Part shown: positions 1 to 7,502 of the stretch, piece after piece
Position numbering within the stretch: the stretch's first letter is position 1
Layout: each line of letters opens with the position of its first letter
NCBI GenBank assembly: GCA_009777335.1
Contig: WRMC01000005.1
Span: 82,962 to 146,961, forward strand
Length of the DNA: 64,000 bases
Direction: 5' to 3'
Source of the DNA: Treponema sp.
GTDB lineage: Bacteria > Spirochaetota > Spirochaetia > Treponematales > Breznakiellaceae
Translations under genes and position numbers: made by a program
The notes under the pieces: model-generated
Told to the model about the DNA's origin: nothing
Database searches by the model: none
Seen by the model: the letters and a program-made list of their open reading frames with translations, nothing else

Positions 1-922
1 AGGACACATAGAGGGGGGCATCGAATTTTCCAAAACGCTCGTAGGAATTGGCCGTGGGATTCAAAAAGAGGGTAATCTCCCGGATCTTGGACAGAATCCC
101 GGCGATAAAATACTCCGACACCGCCGAATGTTCATCGGTGTCGGCGACCTTGAAGATGTTCTTCCCCCTCTGGCTTAGGGAGAGGTTAATATGAAGACCA
201 TTCCCCGGGGCAAAAGAAAGGGGCTTGGGCATGAATGAAGCGAAGAGGCCGTTCCTTTCGGCGATGGCCTTTACCACGGTCTTAAAGGTCTGAAGATTGT
301 CCGCCGCCTCCAGGGCATTACTGAACTTAAAATCGATCTCGTTCTGTCCCGGCCCCTGCTCGTGGTGGGAGGCCTCGGGCCGAATTCTCATCTCCGCCAG
401 GGTCAGGCAAATTTCCCGGCGTATGTTTTCCCCCTTATCCAGGGGGAGGAGGTCCAGGTAGCCCCCCCGGTCAAAGGGACGCAAAGTGGGGTCCCCCTGT
501 TCATCGGTCTTAAAGAGGTAGAACTCGCACTCGGAGCCCACCTTGCAGGTATAGCCCATCCGGTCGGCCCGCTCTTCGGCAGCCTTTAAAAAGGCCCGGC
601 CGTCATGGGAAAAGGCTGAGCCGTTGGGGTTTTTTATGTCACAGTAAAACCGGGCCACCCTGCCGGGGCCGGGCCGCCAGGGCAGGATGTCCAGGGTAAT
701 GGGGTCCGGAAAAAGGAGGAGGTCCGAATCGGTCACATCCTTAAAGCCCCGGATCACATGGGCATCGAAGGAGACCCCGTTCTCGAAGGCCTCTTCCAGC
801 TCCTCCGGCATGATGGCAATATTTTTCTGCATCCCCAGAAGATCACAGAAGGCCAGGCGGATAAACTTAATATCGTTCCCCCGGATAAACTCAAGAACAT
901 CCTTTACGGTATTATTCATCAT
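1..922 (-). CDS. glnA: Glutamine synthetase, type I (3' part cut by window edge)
   Basis: ATP-dependent ligation of ammonium to glutamate. About 307 codons are present; the C-terminal third lies outside the window. The translation begins MMNNTVKDVLEFI and carries GS landmarks: SECEFYLF (metal-binding glutamate region), GNGLHINLSL (the GxGxHxN-type motif with a metal-binding His) and NSYERFGKFDAPLYVS, matching the GS ATP/glutamate-loop signature. Two tandem ATG codons (922 and 919) follow an AGGGGG ribosome-binding site that overlaps the stop of glmS, so it is the last visible gene of purB-purA-glmS-glnA. The spacing of 6 bp suggests translational coupling. GS family is certain; subtype is inferred from the N-terminal layout. 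Confidence 0.93.
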   Translation of the reverse strand, partial: MMNNTVKDVLEFIRGNDIKFIRLAFCDLLGMQKNIAIMPEELEEAFENGVSFDAHVIRGFKDVTDSDLLLFPDPITLDILPWRPGPGRVARFYCDIKNPNGSAFSHDGRAFLKAAEERADRMGYTCKVGSECEFYLFKTDEQGDPTLRPFDRGGYLDLLPLDKGENIRREICLTLAEMRIRPEASHHEQGPGQNEIDFKFSNALEAADNLQTFKTVVKAIAERNGLFASFMPKPLSFAPGNGLHINLSLSQRGKNIFKVADTDEHSAVSEYFIAGILSKIREITLFLNPTANSYERFGKFDAPLYVS

Positions 923-928
923 GTCCCC

Positions 929-2740
929 CTATTCTACGGTCACACTTTTTGCCAAGTTCCTTGGCTTATCTATATCCAGGCCCTTATTGGCCGCAATGTA
1001 ATAGGCCAGAAGCTGCAGTACCAAAACCGACAGGGAGGGCGAAAAAAGCTCATAAACCCTGGGGAGGCTCAACTGCACCAGATCATCCCCCATCCCGGAG
1101 ACTTCAGCATTCCCTACCAAAAGAACCCGGGCCCCCCGGCTGATCACTTGCTCGGTGTTTGACATTATTTTGGGATACAGGGCCTTTCGGCTGGCAATGG
1201 ATACCACCAGGGTATTATCTTCGATGAGGGAGATGGTTCCATGTTTTAGCTCTCCCCCCGCATAGGCCTCTGAATGAATATAGCTTATTTCCTTTAGTTT
1301 AAGCGAGCCTTCGGCGGCGATGGCATAGTCGATATTCCGCCCTATGAAAAAAATGCTCTTCTTTCCCACCCAGGAGGCGGCATGTTTTTGGATCATCCCG
1401 GTAGAAGAGAGGACCTCCTCGGCCTTGTCGGGAAGGGACTGGATCTCTTCCCCCAGGATCTGGGCCTCTTCCTTCGTAATGGCCCCCAGGGCGGCGGCAC
1501 TATGGACCGAAAAAATATAGAGGAGGACCAGCTGGGCCGAAAAGGCCTTGGTGGTGGCCACCGCAATCTCGGGGCCCGCGGAGGTAAAGAGGCAGAGTTC
1601 GGCCTCCTTGGCGATGGTGCTCCCCACCACGTTTACTATCCCCAGAGTCGCCGCCCCCTTCTCTTTGGCCAGGCGAAGGGCCGCAATGGTATCCGCCGTT
1701 TCTCCCGACTGACTAATGAGGACCACCAAGCTTGAAGCATCGATGATGGGATCCCTATAACGGAACTCGCTGGCTATATCGATCTCTACAGGGACCCGGC
1801 AGAGTTCCTCAAAGACGTATTTCCCCACCAGGGCCGCATTATAGGCGGAACCGCAGCCGGTAATGACTATCTTGCGGTACCGGGCGATATCAAGGCCCTC
1901 GAGGACCTCGTGATTCCTTCCCTTCCATAAACTGTCCTGGATGGTCTCCCGGAGGACCCGGCCCTGCTCCAGGATCTCCTTAAACATAAAATGAGGATGT
2001 CCCCCCTTTTCGGCACTATCCAGGCTCCAGGTGACCTCTTCCTTTTCTTTTATAAGTGGCTCCCCCTGGGGGTCAAAAAATTCACAGGAGTCCCGGCCAA
2101 GGAGGGCGATTTCCCTATCTTGCAGATAGTAGACCTCCCTGGTGTGTTCCAGGATCGCCGGAATGTCGGAGGCGATAAAGGCACCATGTTCCGAAAGGCC
2201 GGCGATAAGGGGGCTGTCCTTTTTTATGGCCCCCAGAACCTCCGGTTTATCGGCACAGATGATCCCCAGGGCATAGGAACCCTCCAGGACCTCAGAGAGT
2301 TTTATCATGGTCTCCTTTAGATCCCCCCGGTAAAACTGCTCCGCCAGGTGGGCGATCACCTCCGTGTCTGTCTCGGACTGAAAGGCCGCCCCCCTTTGGA
2401 CCAGTTTTTCTTTTAATTGGCGGTAGTTCTCGATAATCCCGTTATGGACCACCGCGATCTTTTGCTGCTCCCCCAGGTGGGGATGGGAATTAAGATCCGA
2501 GGGCTCCCCGTGGGTGGCCCAGCGGGTATGCCCTATGCCTAGGGTACCCTCCAGGGGGCTGGCGGCCAGGCGGCTTTCCAGGGCGCTGAGCCGGCCCTTC
2601 TCTTTCGAGACAGCCAGGCCCCCCCGGCCCAGGACCGCTATGCCCGCCGAATCGTAGCCCCGGTACTCCAGCTTTTTAAGGCCCCCCAAGAGGATGGGGA
2701 CCGCCTCTTTCATCCCTATGTATCCGATTATGCCGCACAT
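929..2740 (-). CDS. glmS: Glutamine-fructose-6-phosphate aminotransferase (isomerizing)
   Basis: Makes glucosamine-6-phosphate from fructose-6-phosphate and glutamine, the entry to peptidoglycan amino sugars. 603 residues, normal for the family. The start is fixed by the obligatory N-terminal Cys2 nucleophile (M-CGIIGYIG); a longer in-frame ORF to 2797 would bury this Cys and is rejected. The N-terminal Ntn glutaminase domain (about 1-220, with GHTRWATHG and HNGIIENY) is followed by two SIS domains (about 280-600, with TGCGSAYNA and SQSGETADT) and the C-terminal KPRNLAKSVTVE tail typical of GlmS. It lies 10 bp after purA; no glmS ribozyme can fit in that gap, so control is probably by the operon promoter. 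Confidence 0.97.
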   Translation of the reverse strand: MCGIIGYIGMKEAVPILLGGLKKLEYRGYDSAGIAVLGRGGLAVSKEKGRLSALESRLAASPLEGTLGIGHTRWATHGEPSDLNSHPHLGEQQKIAVVHNGIIENYRQLKEKLVQRGAAFQSETDTEVIAHLAEQFYRGDLKETMIKLSEVLEGSYALGIICADKPEVLGAIKKDSPLIAGLSEHGAFIASDIPAILEHTREVYYLQDREIALLGRDSCEFFDPQGEPLIKEKEEVTWSLDSAEKGGHPHFMFKEILEQGRVLRETIQDSLWKGRNHEVLEGLDIARYRKIVITGCGSAYNAALVGKYVFEELCRVPVEIDIASEFRYRDPIIDASSLVVLISQSGETADTIAALRLAKEKGAATLGIVNVVGSTIAKEAELCLFTSAGPEIAVATTKAFSAQLVLLYIFSVHSAAALGAITKEEAQILGEEIQSLPDKAEEVLSSTGMIQKHAASWVGKKSIFFIGRNIDYAIAAEGSLKLKEISYIHSEAYAGGELKHGTISLIEDNTLVVSIASRKALYPKIMSNTEQVISRGARVLLVGNAEVSGMGDDLVQLSLPRVYELFSPSLSVLVLQLLAYYIAANKGLDIDKPRNLAKSVTVE

Positions 2741-2750
2741 GGTATATCGA

Positions 2751-4040
2751 TCACTCCATGATGATGTAACTGTCCCGGCCGGCCCCAACGGAGACATACT
2801 TTATTTTGGTTGAGACCGCTTTTTCCAGATAGCGGATATACTGGAGGGCCTCTTTAGGAAGCTCCGACTGATAGCGGCACTGGGAGATATCCTTCTTAAA
2901 CCCATCCAGATATTCGTAGACCGGCCGGGCCTTGGCAAGTTTCTCCCCGGTGGGAAAGTCCCGGCACTCTCTGCCCTGTACTTCATAGGCCACACAGACC
3001 GGGATGCTATCCATATAGGAGAGCACGTCCAGCTTGGTCAGGGCTATCTCGTGGGCCCCCTGGACCTGGATGCCATAGGAGCTGGCGGGGACATCAAAGG
3101 CCCCTACCCTTCTAGGCCTCCCGGTGGCTGCCCCGTATTCGGCCCCCTGCTCCCGGAGCAGTTCCGCCTCGGGGCCCTCCATCTCTACCACAAAGGGGCC
3201 CTCCCCCACACAGCTTGAGTAGGCCTTCATCACCCCGATGACGTGATCCACCCGGGCCCCGGGGATCCCGGCCCCTATGGGAGCAAAGGAGGCCAGGGTC
3301 TGGGATGAACTCGTATAGGGATAGATCCCGTAGTCTATGTCCCGTAAAGATCCCAATTGGGCCTCGAAGAGGATGTTCATCTTTTTCTCCTGGGCCCGGG
3401 CCAGGTAGGCCCTGGTGTCGCAGATATAGGGCAGAAGAGGTTCCCCGTACTGGCCCAGCCAGGAAAGGATCTCCTCCTTTTGGGCTTCCAGGTCTTTTTC
3501 TTCTTTATACGAGTCATAGGATTGAAGGGTGAGGTTCTTCCAGGAGAGGAGGTCCCCCACCTTTTCTTCCAGGGAGGCGGGGTCAAGAAGGTCCCCCATG
3601 CGGAGCCCCTTCTTCATATACTTATCCCCGTAGACCGGAGCTATGCCCCGGCGAGTGGACCCATACTTCTTGTCCCCCAGGCGTTCTTCCTCCAGGATAT
3701 CCTGCATCTTGTGATAGGGAAGGCAGATAAAAGACCGGTCGCTGATTTTAAGGTTCCCCGGTTCAATCTTAACCCCCTTTTGGGCCAGGTCCCCCATTTC
3801 TCCCCAGAGGTGCTCCAGGTCTATCACCATCCCCAGGCCCATGACATTTATGGTCCCCTCCCGGAAGACCCCCGAGGGGAGGAGATTGAGAACAAACTTG
3901 CCCCGGTCGTTCACCACCGTATGACCCGCATTGTTCCCCCCCTGGTAGCGGCAGATGATGTCATAGCCCCCCGAAAGAAGGTCCACCATCCGGCCCTTGC
4001 CTTCATCTCCCCAGTTTACTCCCACAACCGCCGTAAGCAT
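2751..4040 (-). CDS. purA: Adenylosuccinate synthetase
   Basis: GTP-dependent condensation of IMP and aspartate to adenylosuccinate. 429 residues. The N-terminal GDEGKGRMVD P-loop-like motif and NNAGHTVV match the family; GSTRRGIAPVYGDKYMKKGLR and TGRPRRVGAFD are further signatures. Start chosen at MLTAVVGVNWGDEGKG (4040) because it has a GGAGAGGAAC ribosome-binding site; an ORF extension to 4205 lies inside purB and is a frame artefact. PurA and PurB, adjacent with a 10-bp gap, perform the two consecutive IMP-to-AMP steps. Confidence 0.97.
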   Translation of the reverse strand: MLTAVVGVNWGDEGKGRMVDLLSGGYDIICRYQGGNNAGHTVVNDRGKFVLNLLPSGVFREGTINVMGLGMVIDLEHLWGEMGDLAQKGVKIEPGNLKISDRSFICLPYHKMQDILEEERLGDKKYGSTRRGIAPVYGDKYMKKGLRMGDLLDPASLEEKVGDLLSWKNLTLQSYDSYKEEKDLEAQKEEILSWLGQYGEPLLPYICDTRAYLARAQEKKMNILFEAQLGSLRDIDYGIYPYTSSSQTLASFAPIGAGIPGARVDHVIGVMKAYSSCVGEGPFVVEMEGPEAELLREQGAEYGAATGRPRRVGAFDVPASSYGIQVQGAHEIALTKLDVLSYMDSIPVCVAYEVQGRECRDFPTGEKLAKARPVYEYLDGFKKDISQCRYQSELPKEALQYIRYLEKAVSTKIKYVSVGAGRDSYIIME

Positions 4041-4050
4041 GTTCCTCTCC

Positions 4051-5475
4051 TTATACCCGGATGCTGATATCGATCCCTGGCAGGTCCCCATAGGCCCCCA
4101 GTCTCTCCTCCGCCTGGGCCAGAAACTCCTCGCACTGCTCCTGGCTCCGGCCGGTAAACTGCCGGGCCTCCAGGAGGGCCGAGATTTCTTCCCCCGAGAT
4201 CCCAAAGGCGGGATCTCCCCCTATCCTTTCCAGGAGGTCCATGGGGCCCCCCGCCTTTATTTGCTTGCTGGCTTCCATTGAATGGACCCGAATCCGCTCA
4301 TGGAGGCTCTGCCTATCCTTCCCCCGGGAGACACAGTACATAAGGATGTTCTCGGTGGCCATGAAGGGGAGTTCCTCCTCCAGATGCCGGGCCATACGAT
4401 GGGGGTAGACCTCCAGGCCCCCCGCCACGTTGATCACCAGGGAAAGCATGCCGTCAGCGGCCAGAAAGGCCTCAGGGATGGCGATCCGCCTATTGGCGGA
4501 GTCATCGAGGGTCCGCTCCAGCCACTGGGAAGAGGCGGTCATGGCGGGGTTTTGGGCGGCATTGATTATATAGCGGGCCAGGGAGGCTATCCTCTCGCTC
4601 CGCATGGGATTCCGTTTATAGGCCATGGCGGAGGACCCCACCTGGCCCTCCTCGAAGGGCTCTTCAATCTCTTGCAGGTGGGAGAGGAGCCGCAGATCAT
4701 TGGAAAATTTGGCAGCGCTCTGGGCGATTCCCGATAGGACCGAGAGGGAAAAGTAATCGACCTTCCGGGAATAGGTCTGGCCGCTGACCCCATAGGCCCC
4801 GGTAAAGCCCATCTTCCGGCAGATCTTCTCTTCCAGGGCCTTTACCTTCTGGTGATCCCCCCCAAAGAGATGAAGGAAGCTGGCAGCGGTTCCGGTGGTC
4901 CCCCGGCAGCCCAGAAGCCTTAATTGTGCCTGGGTAAACTCGATCTGATCCAGATCCAAAAGGAGATCCTGAATCCAGAGGCAGGCCCGCTTGCCTACGG
5001 TGGTGGGCTGGGCGGGCTGGAAGTGGGTATAACCCAGACAGGGAAGCCCCTTATAGAGGCGGGCAAATTCGCAGAGCTTGGCTATGGCCCCCACAAGGAG
5101 ATCCTTAATCCGGCCCAGGGCCTCCTTCTGCAAGATGATATCGGTGTTATCCCCCACATAGGCCGAGGTGGCCCCCAGATGAATGATGGGCCGGGCCCGG
5201 GGGCATTGATCTCCAAAGGCCATGATGTGGGCCATCACGTCATGGCGGGTCTGGGCCTCGTAATCCCTGGCGGCCTGGTAGTTGATATCCGATACATGGG
5301 CCCGCATCTCTTCTATCTGCTGGTCGCTTATGTCCAGCCCTAACTCCTGCTGGGCCTCTGCCAGGGCTACCCAGAGGCGGCGCCAGGTGGAGAATTTGCG
5401 GTCCTCCGAAAAGATGCCCTGCATCTGGGCGCTGGCATAGCGGGAGCAGAGGGGATTCACATAGCGGTCCGACAT
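4051..5475 (-). CDS. purB: Adenylosuccinate lyase
   Basis: Cleaves adenylosuccinate to AMP and the SAICAR intermediate to AICAR. 474 residues, fumarase/aspartase superfamily. Visible landmarks are HLGATSAYVGDNTD, TVGKRACLW and the signature GSSAMAYKRNPMRSE with the catalytic serine loop. Start at 5475 (MSDRYVNPL) has an AAAGGAG site 7 bp upstream. The reading frame stays open upstream to a TTG at 5568, through the attenuator hairpin, which would add 31 residues; that extension has no family similarity and is not used. First gene of the purB-purA-glmS-glnA transcript. Confidence 0.96.
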   Translation of the reverse strand: MSDRYVNPLCSRYASAQMQGIFSEDRKFSTWRRLWVALAEAQQELGLDISDQQIEEMRAHVSDINYQAARDYEAQTRHDVMAHIMAFGDQCPRARPIIHLGATSAYVGDNTDIILQKEALGRIKDLLVGAIAKLCEFARLYKGLPCLGYTHFQPAQPTTVGKRACLWIQDLLLDLDQIEFTQAQLRLLGCRGTTGTAASFLHLFGGDHQKVKALEEKICRKMGFTGAYGVSGQTYSRKVDYFSLSVLSGIAQSAAKFSNDLRLLSHLQEIEEPFEEGQVGSSAMAYKRNPMRSERIASLARYIINAAQNPAMTASSQWLERTLDDSANRRIAIPEAFLAADGMLSLVINVAGGLEVYPHRMARHLEEELPFMATENILMYCVSRGKDRQSLHERIRVHSMEASKQIKAGGPMDLLERIGGDPAFGISGEEISALLEARQFTGRSQEQCEEFLAQAEERLGAYGDLPGIDISIRV

Positions 5476-5503
5476 CAGGAACTCCTTTCCATCCATGGAC
5501 AAC

Positions 5504-5560
5504 AAAAAAGGGCGTCCATCGGCAGCTCCAAGACTTCCTTGGAACCGCAGATGAACGCCC
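5504..5560 (-). terminator. Terminator-like hairpin in the purB leader (candidate attenuator)
   Basis: On the minus strand, GGGCGTTCATC (5560-5550) pairs with GATGGACGCCC (5520-5510), 11 bp with one G-U, followed by a T-run (5509-5504). An inner hairpin TCCAAG/CTTGGA sits in the loop. The structure lies between the purB promoter (5577-5606) and the purB start codon, so transcripts from that promoter must pass it. A rival pairing exists: GGCAGCT (5574-5568) with AGCTGCC (5527-5521), which would enclose the 5' arm and free the 3' arm. If the start site is near 5570 the rival arm is partly lost, so the antiterminator is less certain than the terminator. Confidence 0.7.
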
Positions 5561-5576
5561 TTGTTCAAGCTGCCTT

Positions 5577-5606
5577 ACTATATCGATTTCGCAGGGGCTC
5601 TGTCAA
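5577..5606 (-). promoter_or_regulatory. Sigma-70-like promoter of purB operon
   Basis: Minus-strand TTGACA (5606-5601), 18-bp spacer, TATAGT (5582-5577). Perfect -35 and near-consensus -10. Predicted start near 5570, giving a leader of about 95 nt that holds the terminator-like hairpin. It lies just after the nifU stop. Confidence 0.75.
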
Positions 5607-5628
5607 TCCTGCTTCTTGGTGCTGCCCC

Positions 5629-6222
5629 TTATTTCCCGTAGATATGTTCCAGCCCGTGGATCAATTCCAGGGCCTTATCCTTGCACTCCCCGCAGGAGGA
5701 CCCTATCTTGGTGGCCTGCTGGAACTGCTCCCAGCTTCGGGCCCCATTCTGATAGGCCCGCTCCAGGTCCTTGTCGGTAATCCCCAGGCAGGTGCAGATG
5801 ACCGTGGTCTCTTCCTGGAGCTCCCCGGCCCTCCCGGCCTGGGCCAGGTAATCGTCGATGGCGGCCCTCAGAGCCTTATCCCCTAACACCGAACAGTGGA
5901 TCTTGTTCTCCGGGAGGCCCCCAAGCTTTTCCACCAGGTCCTCGGGTTTTATATTGTAGGCATCGGCGATGTTCATCCCCTTGATCGATTCGGAGAGGAT
6001 GCTGGTGGAGGCTATGGCGCTGGCACAGCCGTAGGTCTTCCAGCGGACATCGGTGATGATATCATCCTTAATCTGGAGGAGCATCAGCATCTGGTCGCCG
6101 CAGACGATGTTCCCCGTCAGGCCCCGCCCCTGGGCAGGGAAGGTCTTTTCATCCTCCAAAAGCACATTCCGGGGATTGGTGAAGTGATCCTTTACCGTAT
6201 CTGAATATATCCAATCTGACAT
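5629..6222 (-). CDS. nifU: NifU-like Fe-S scaffold (IscU domain plus BFD-type [2Fe-2S] domain)
   Basis: Scaffold for assembly of Fe-S clusters using sulfur from NifS. 197 residues. N-terminal IscU-like domain (about 5-125) has the three scaffold cysteines C41 (with D43), C66 and C110; the second domain (about 140-190) has CTC (143, 145) and SSCGEC (177, 180), the four ligands of the NifU central [2Fe-2S] ferredoxin-like domain. The C-terminal Nfu domain of full NifU is absent. The start ATG is 1 bp after the nifS stop; the ribosome-binding site GGAGAATAAG lies inside the end of nifS. Probably a housekeeping or hydrogenase-serving system; a role in nitrogenase assembly cannot be judged here. 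Confidence 0.92.
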   Translation of the reverse strand: MSDWIYSDTVKDHFTNPRNVLLEDEKTFPAQGRGLTGNIVCGDQMLMLLQIKDDIITDVRWKTYGCASAIASTSILSESIKGMNIADAYNIKPEDLVEKLGGLPENKIHCSVLGDKALRAAIDDYLAQAGRAGELQEETTVICTCLGITDKDLERAYQNGARSWEQFQQATKIGSSCGECKDKALELIHGLEHIYGK

Positions 6223-6223
6223 C

Positions 6224-7402
6224 TTATTCTCCTAGGGTTGACATGGCCCTGAGCCGGCTGATGATGGGGGGCAGCTGCTCAAGAACATAATCGGCATCTT
6301 CCCTGGTGCTGTACCAGCCCAGGCTAAAACGAATTGATCCGTGGGCCAGGCTGGGCCCGGCCCCTATGGCCATCAGGACATGGGAGGGATCCAGGCTCCC
6401 GGAGGCACAGGCCGAGCCGGTAGAAACCTCTATCCCCGCCATATCCATGGATAAGAGGATGGACTCCCCCTCGGCCCCGGGGAAGGAAACATTCAGGGTA
6501 TTGGGAAGGCAGTCCTCCTGGTGGCCGTTAATCGTTATATTGGGGATCCTCTCCAACAGCCCCTCCCTAAGATATGCCTTTAGGGCCCCCGTTCTTTCCT
6601 GGTACTCCCCCAGACAACTAAGGGCCAGCTCGGCGGCCTTGCCCAGCCCCAGGATCCCCAGGGTATTATAGGTCCCCGCCCGGAGGCCCTTCTCCTGATG
6701 GCCCCCTTCCAGGAGGGGATAGAGGGGTGCCCCCTTCTTCACATAGAGGGCCCCTATGCCCTTGGGGCCGTAGATCTTGTGGGCCGACATGGTAAGGTAA
6801 TCGAGGCCCAGATCCTCTACATTAATGGGAATTTTCCCCACCGCCTGGACCCCGTCGCTATGCACCAGGGCCCCTGCCTCCTTGGCCAGGGCAGTGATCT
6901 CTTTCATATTCTGAATGGTCCCTATCTCGTTATTGGCCGCCATGACCGACACAAAGAGGGTTTTATCGCTGAGGGTCCTCCGGTAGACCTCCATGTCTAT
7001 CTTGCCCGCCGAATCGACGGGGAGCAGATGGACCTTAAGACCCTGGTTCCGGGAGTATTCGGCGGAGTTAAGGACGCAGGGATGCTCTATGGCGGTGGTG
7101 ATGATCTCGCTCCGTCCCTGGAAGGGGGGCCTCTGCTCCGAAGCCAGGCGGCGCATGGTATGAAAGACCGTGTTGTTTAGCTCCGTGCCCCCGGAACCAA
7201 AGACCAGGTCCCCCGGTGGAGCACCCAGGAGGGCCCCCAGGGAAGATCGGGCCTCTTCTATCCGGGAGCGGGCCAGGCGGCCAGAGGAGTGCATGCTTGA
7301 GGCATTCCCGTAGATCTCCAGGTCCCTCACCATGGCGTCCCTCACCTCCTCCCGCAGGGGGGTGGTCGCGTTATAGTCCATGTATACCTTCTTGTCTGCC
7401 AT
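6224..7402 (-). CDS. nifS: Cysteine desulfurase NifS/IscS type
   Basis: PLP enzyme that frees sulfur from cysteine for Fe-S clusters. 392 residues from MADKKVYMDYNATTPL. Visible: PLP lysine in SAHKIYGPKGIG, the catalytic loop cysteine in STGSACASGSLDPSHVL, and NNEIGTIQN. Start at 7402 is preceded by GGAGTAAGG; a TTG start 11 codons further upstream (7435) would lie within the promoter. Forms a two-gene unit with nifU, which supplies the scaffold for its sulfur. The hydrogenase, with many Fe-S clusters, at 41-46 kb is a plausible client. Confidence 0.95.
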   Translation of the reverse strand: MADKKVYMDYNATTPLREEVRDAMVRDLEIYGNASSMHSSGRLARSRIEEARSSLGALLGAPPGDLVFGSGGTELNNTVFHTMRRLASEQRPPFQGRSEIITTAIEHPCVLNSAEYSRNQGLKVHLLPVDSAGKIDMEVYRRTLSDKTLFVSVMAANNEIGTIQNMKEITALAKEAGALVHSDGVQAVGKIPINVEDLGLDYLTMSAHKIYGPKGIGALYVKKGAPLYPLLEGGHQEKGLRAGTYNTLGILGLGKAAELALSCLGEYQERTGALKAYLREGLLERIPNITINGHQEDCLPNTLNVSFPGAEGESILLSMDMAGIEVSTGSACASGSLDPSHVLMAIGAGPSLAHGSIRFSLGWYSTREDADYVLEQLPPIISRLRAMSTLGE

Positions 7403-7418
7403 CCTTACTCCGTTTCCT

Positions 7419-7448
7419 ACTATATAATAATTCAACCGCCCCTGTTAA
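7419..7448 (-). promoter_or_regulatory. Promoter of nifSU
   Basis: Minus-strand TTAACA (7448-7443), 18-bp spacer, TATAGT (7424-7419). The predicted start near 7412 gives a leader of only about 10 nt that contains the GGAGTAAGG site. It lies back to back with the promoter of the phosphohexomutase gene. Confidence 0.55.
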
Positions 7449-7465
7449 GGGACATGGGCCTCTCA

Positions 7466-7494
7466 TTGTACATGGGGGCCCTTCCGGCTATACT
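7466..7494 (+). promoter_or_regulatory. Promoter of phosphohexomutase gene
   Basis: TTGTAC (7466-7471), 17-bp spacer, TATACT (7489-7494). The ATG at 7503 begins 9 bases after the -10 hexamer, where transcription is expected to start, and there is no Shine-Dalgarno sequence between them. Suggests leaderless or nearly leaderless mRNA. Confidence 0.6.
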
Positions 7495-7502
7495 GTTCCC
7501 CT

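Noticed and set aside
2741..2750. Possible glmS ribozyme upstream of glmS
   Set aside because: Only 10 bp separate purA and glmS; no room for the ribozyme.
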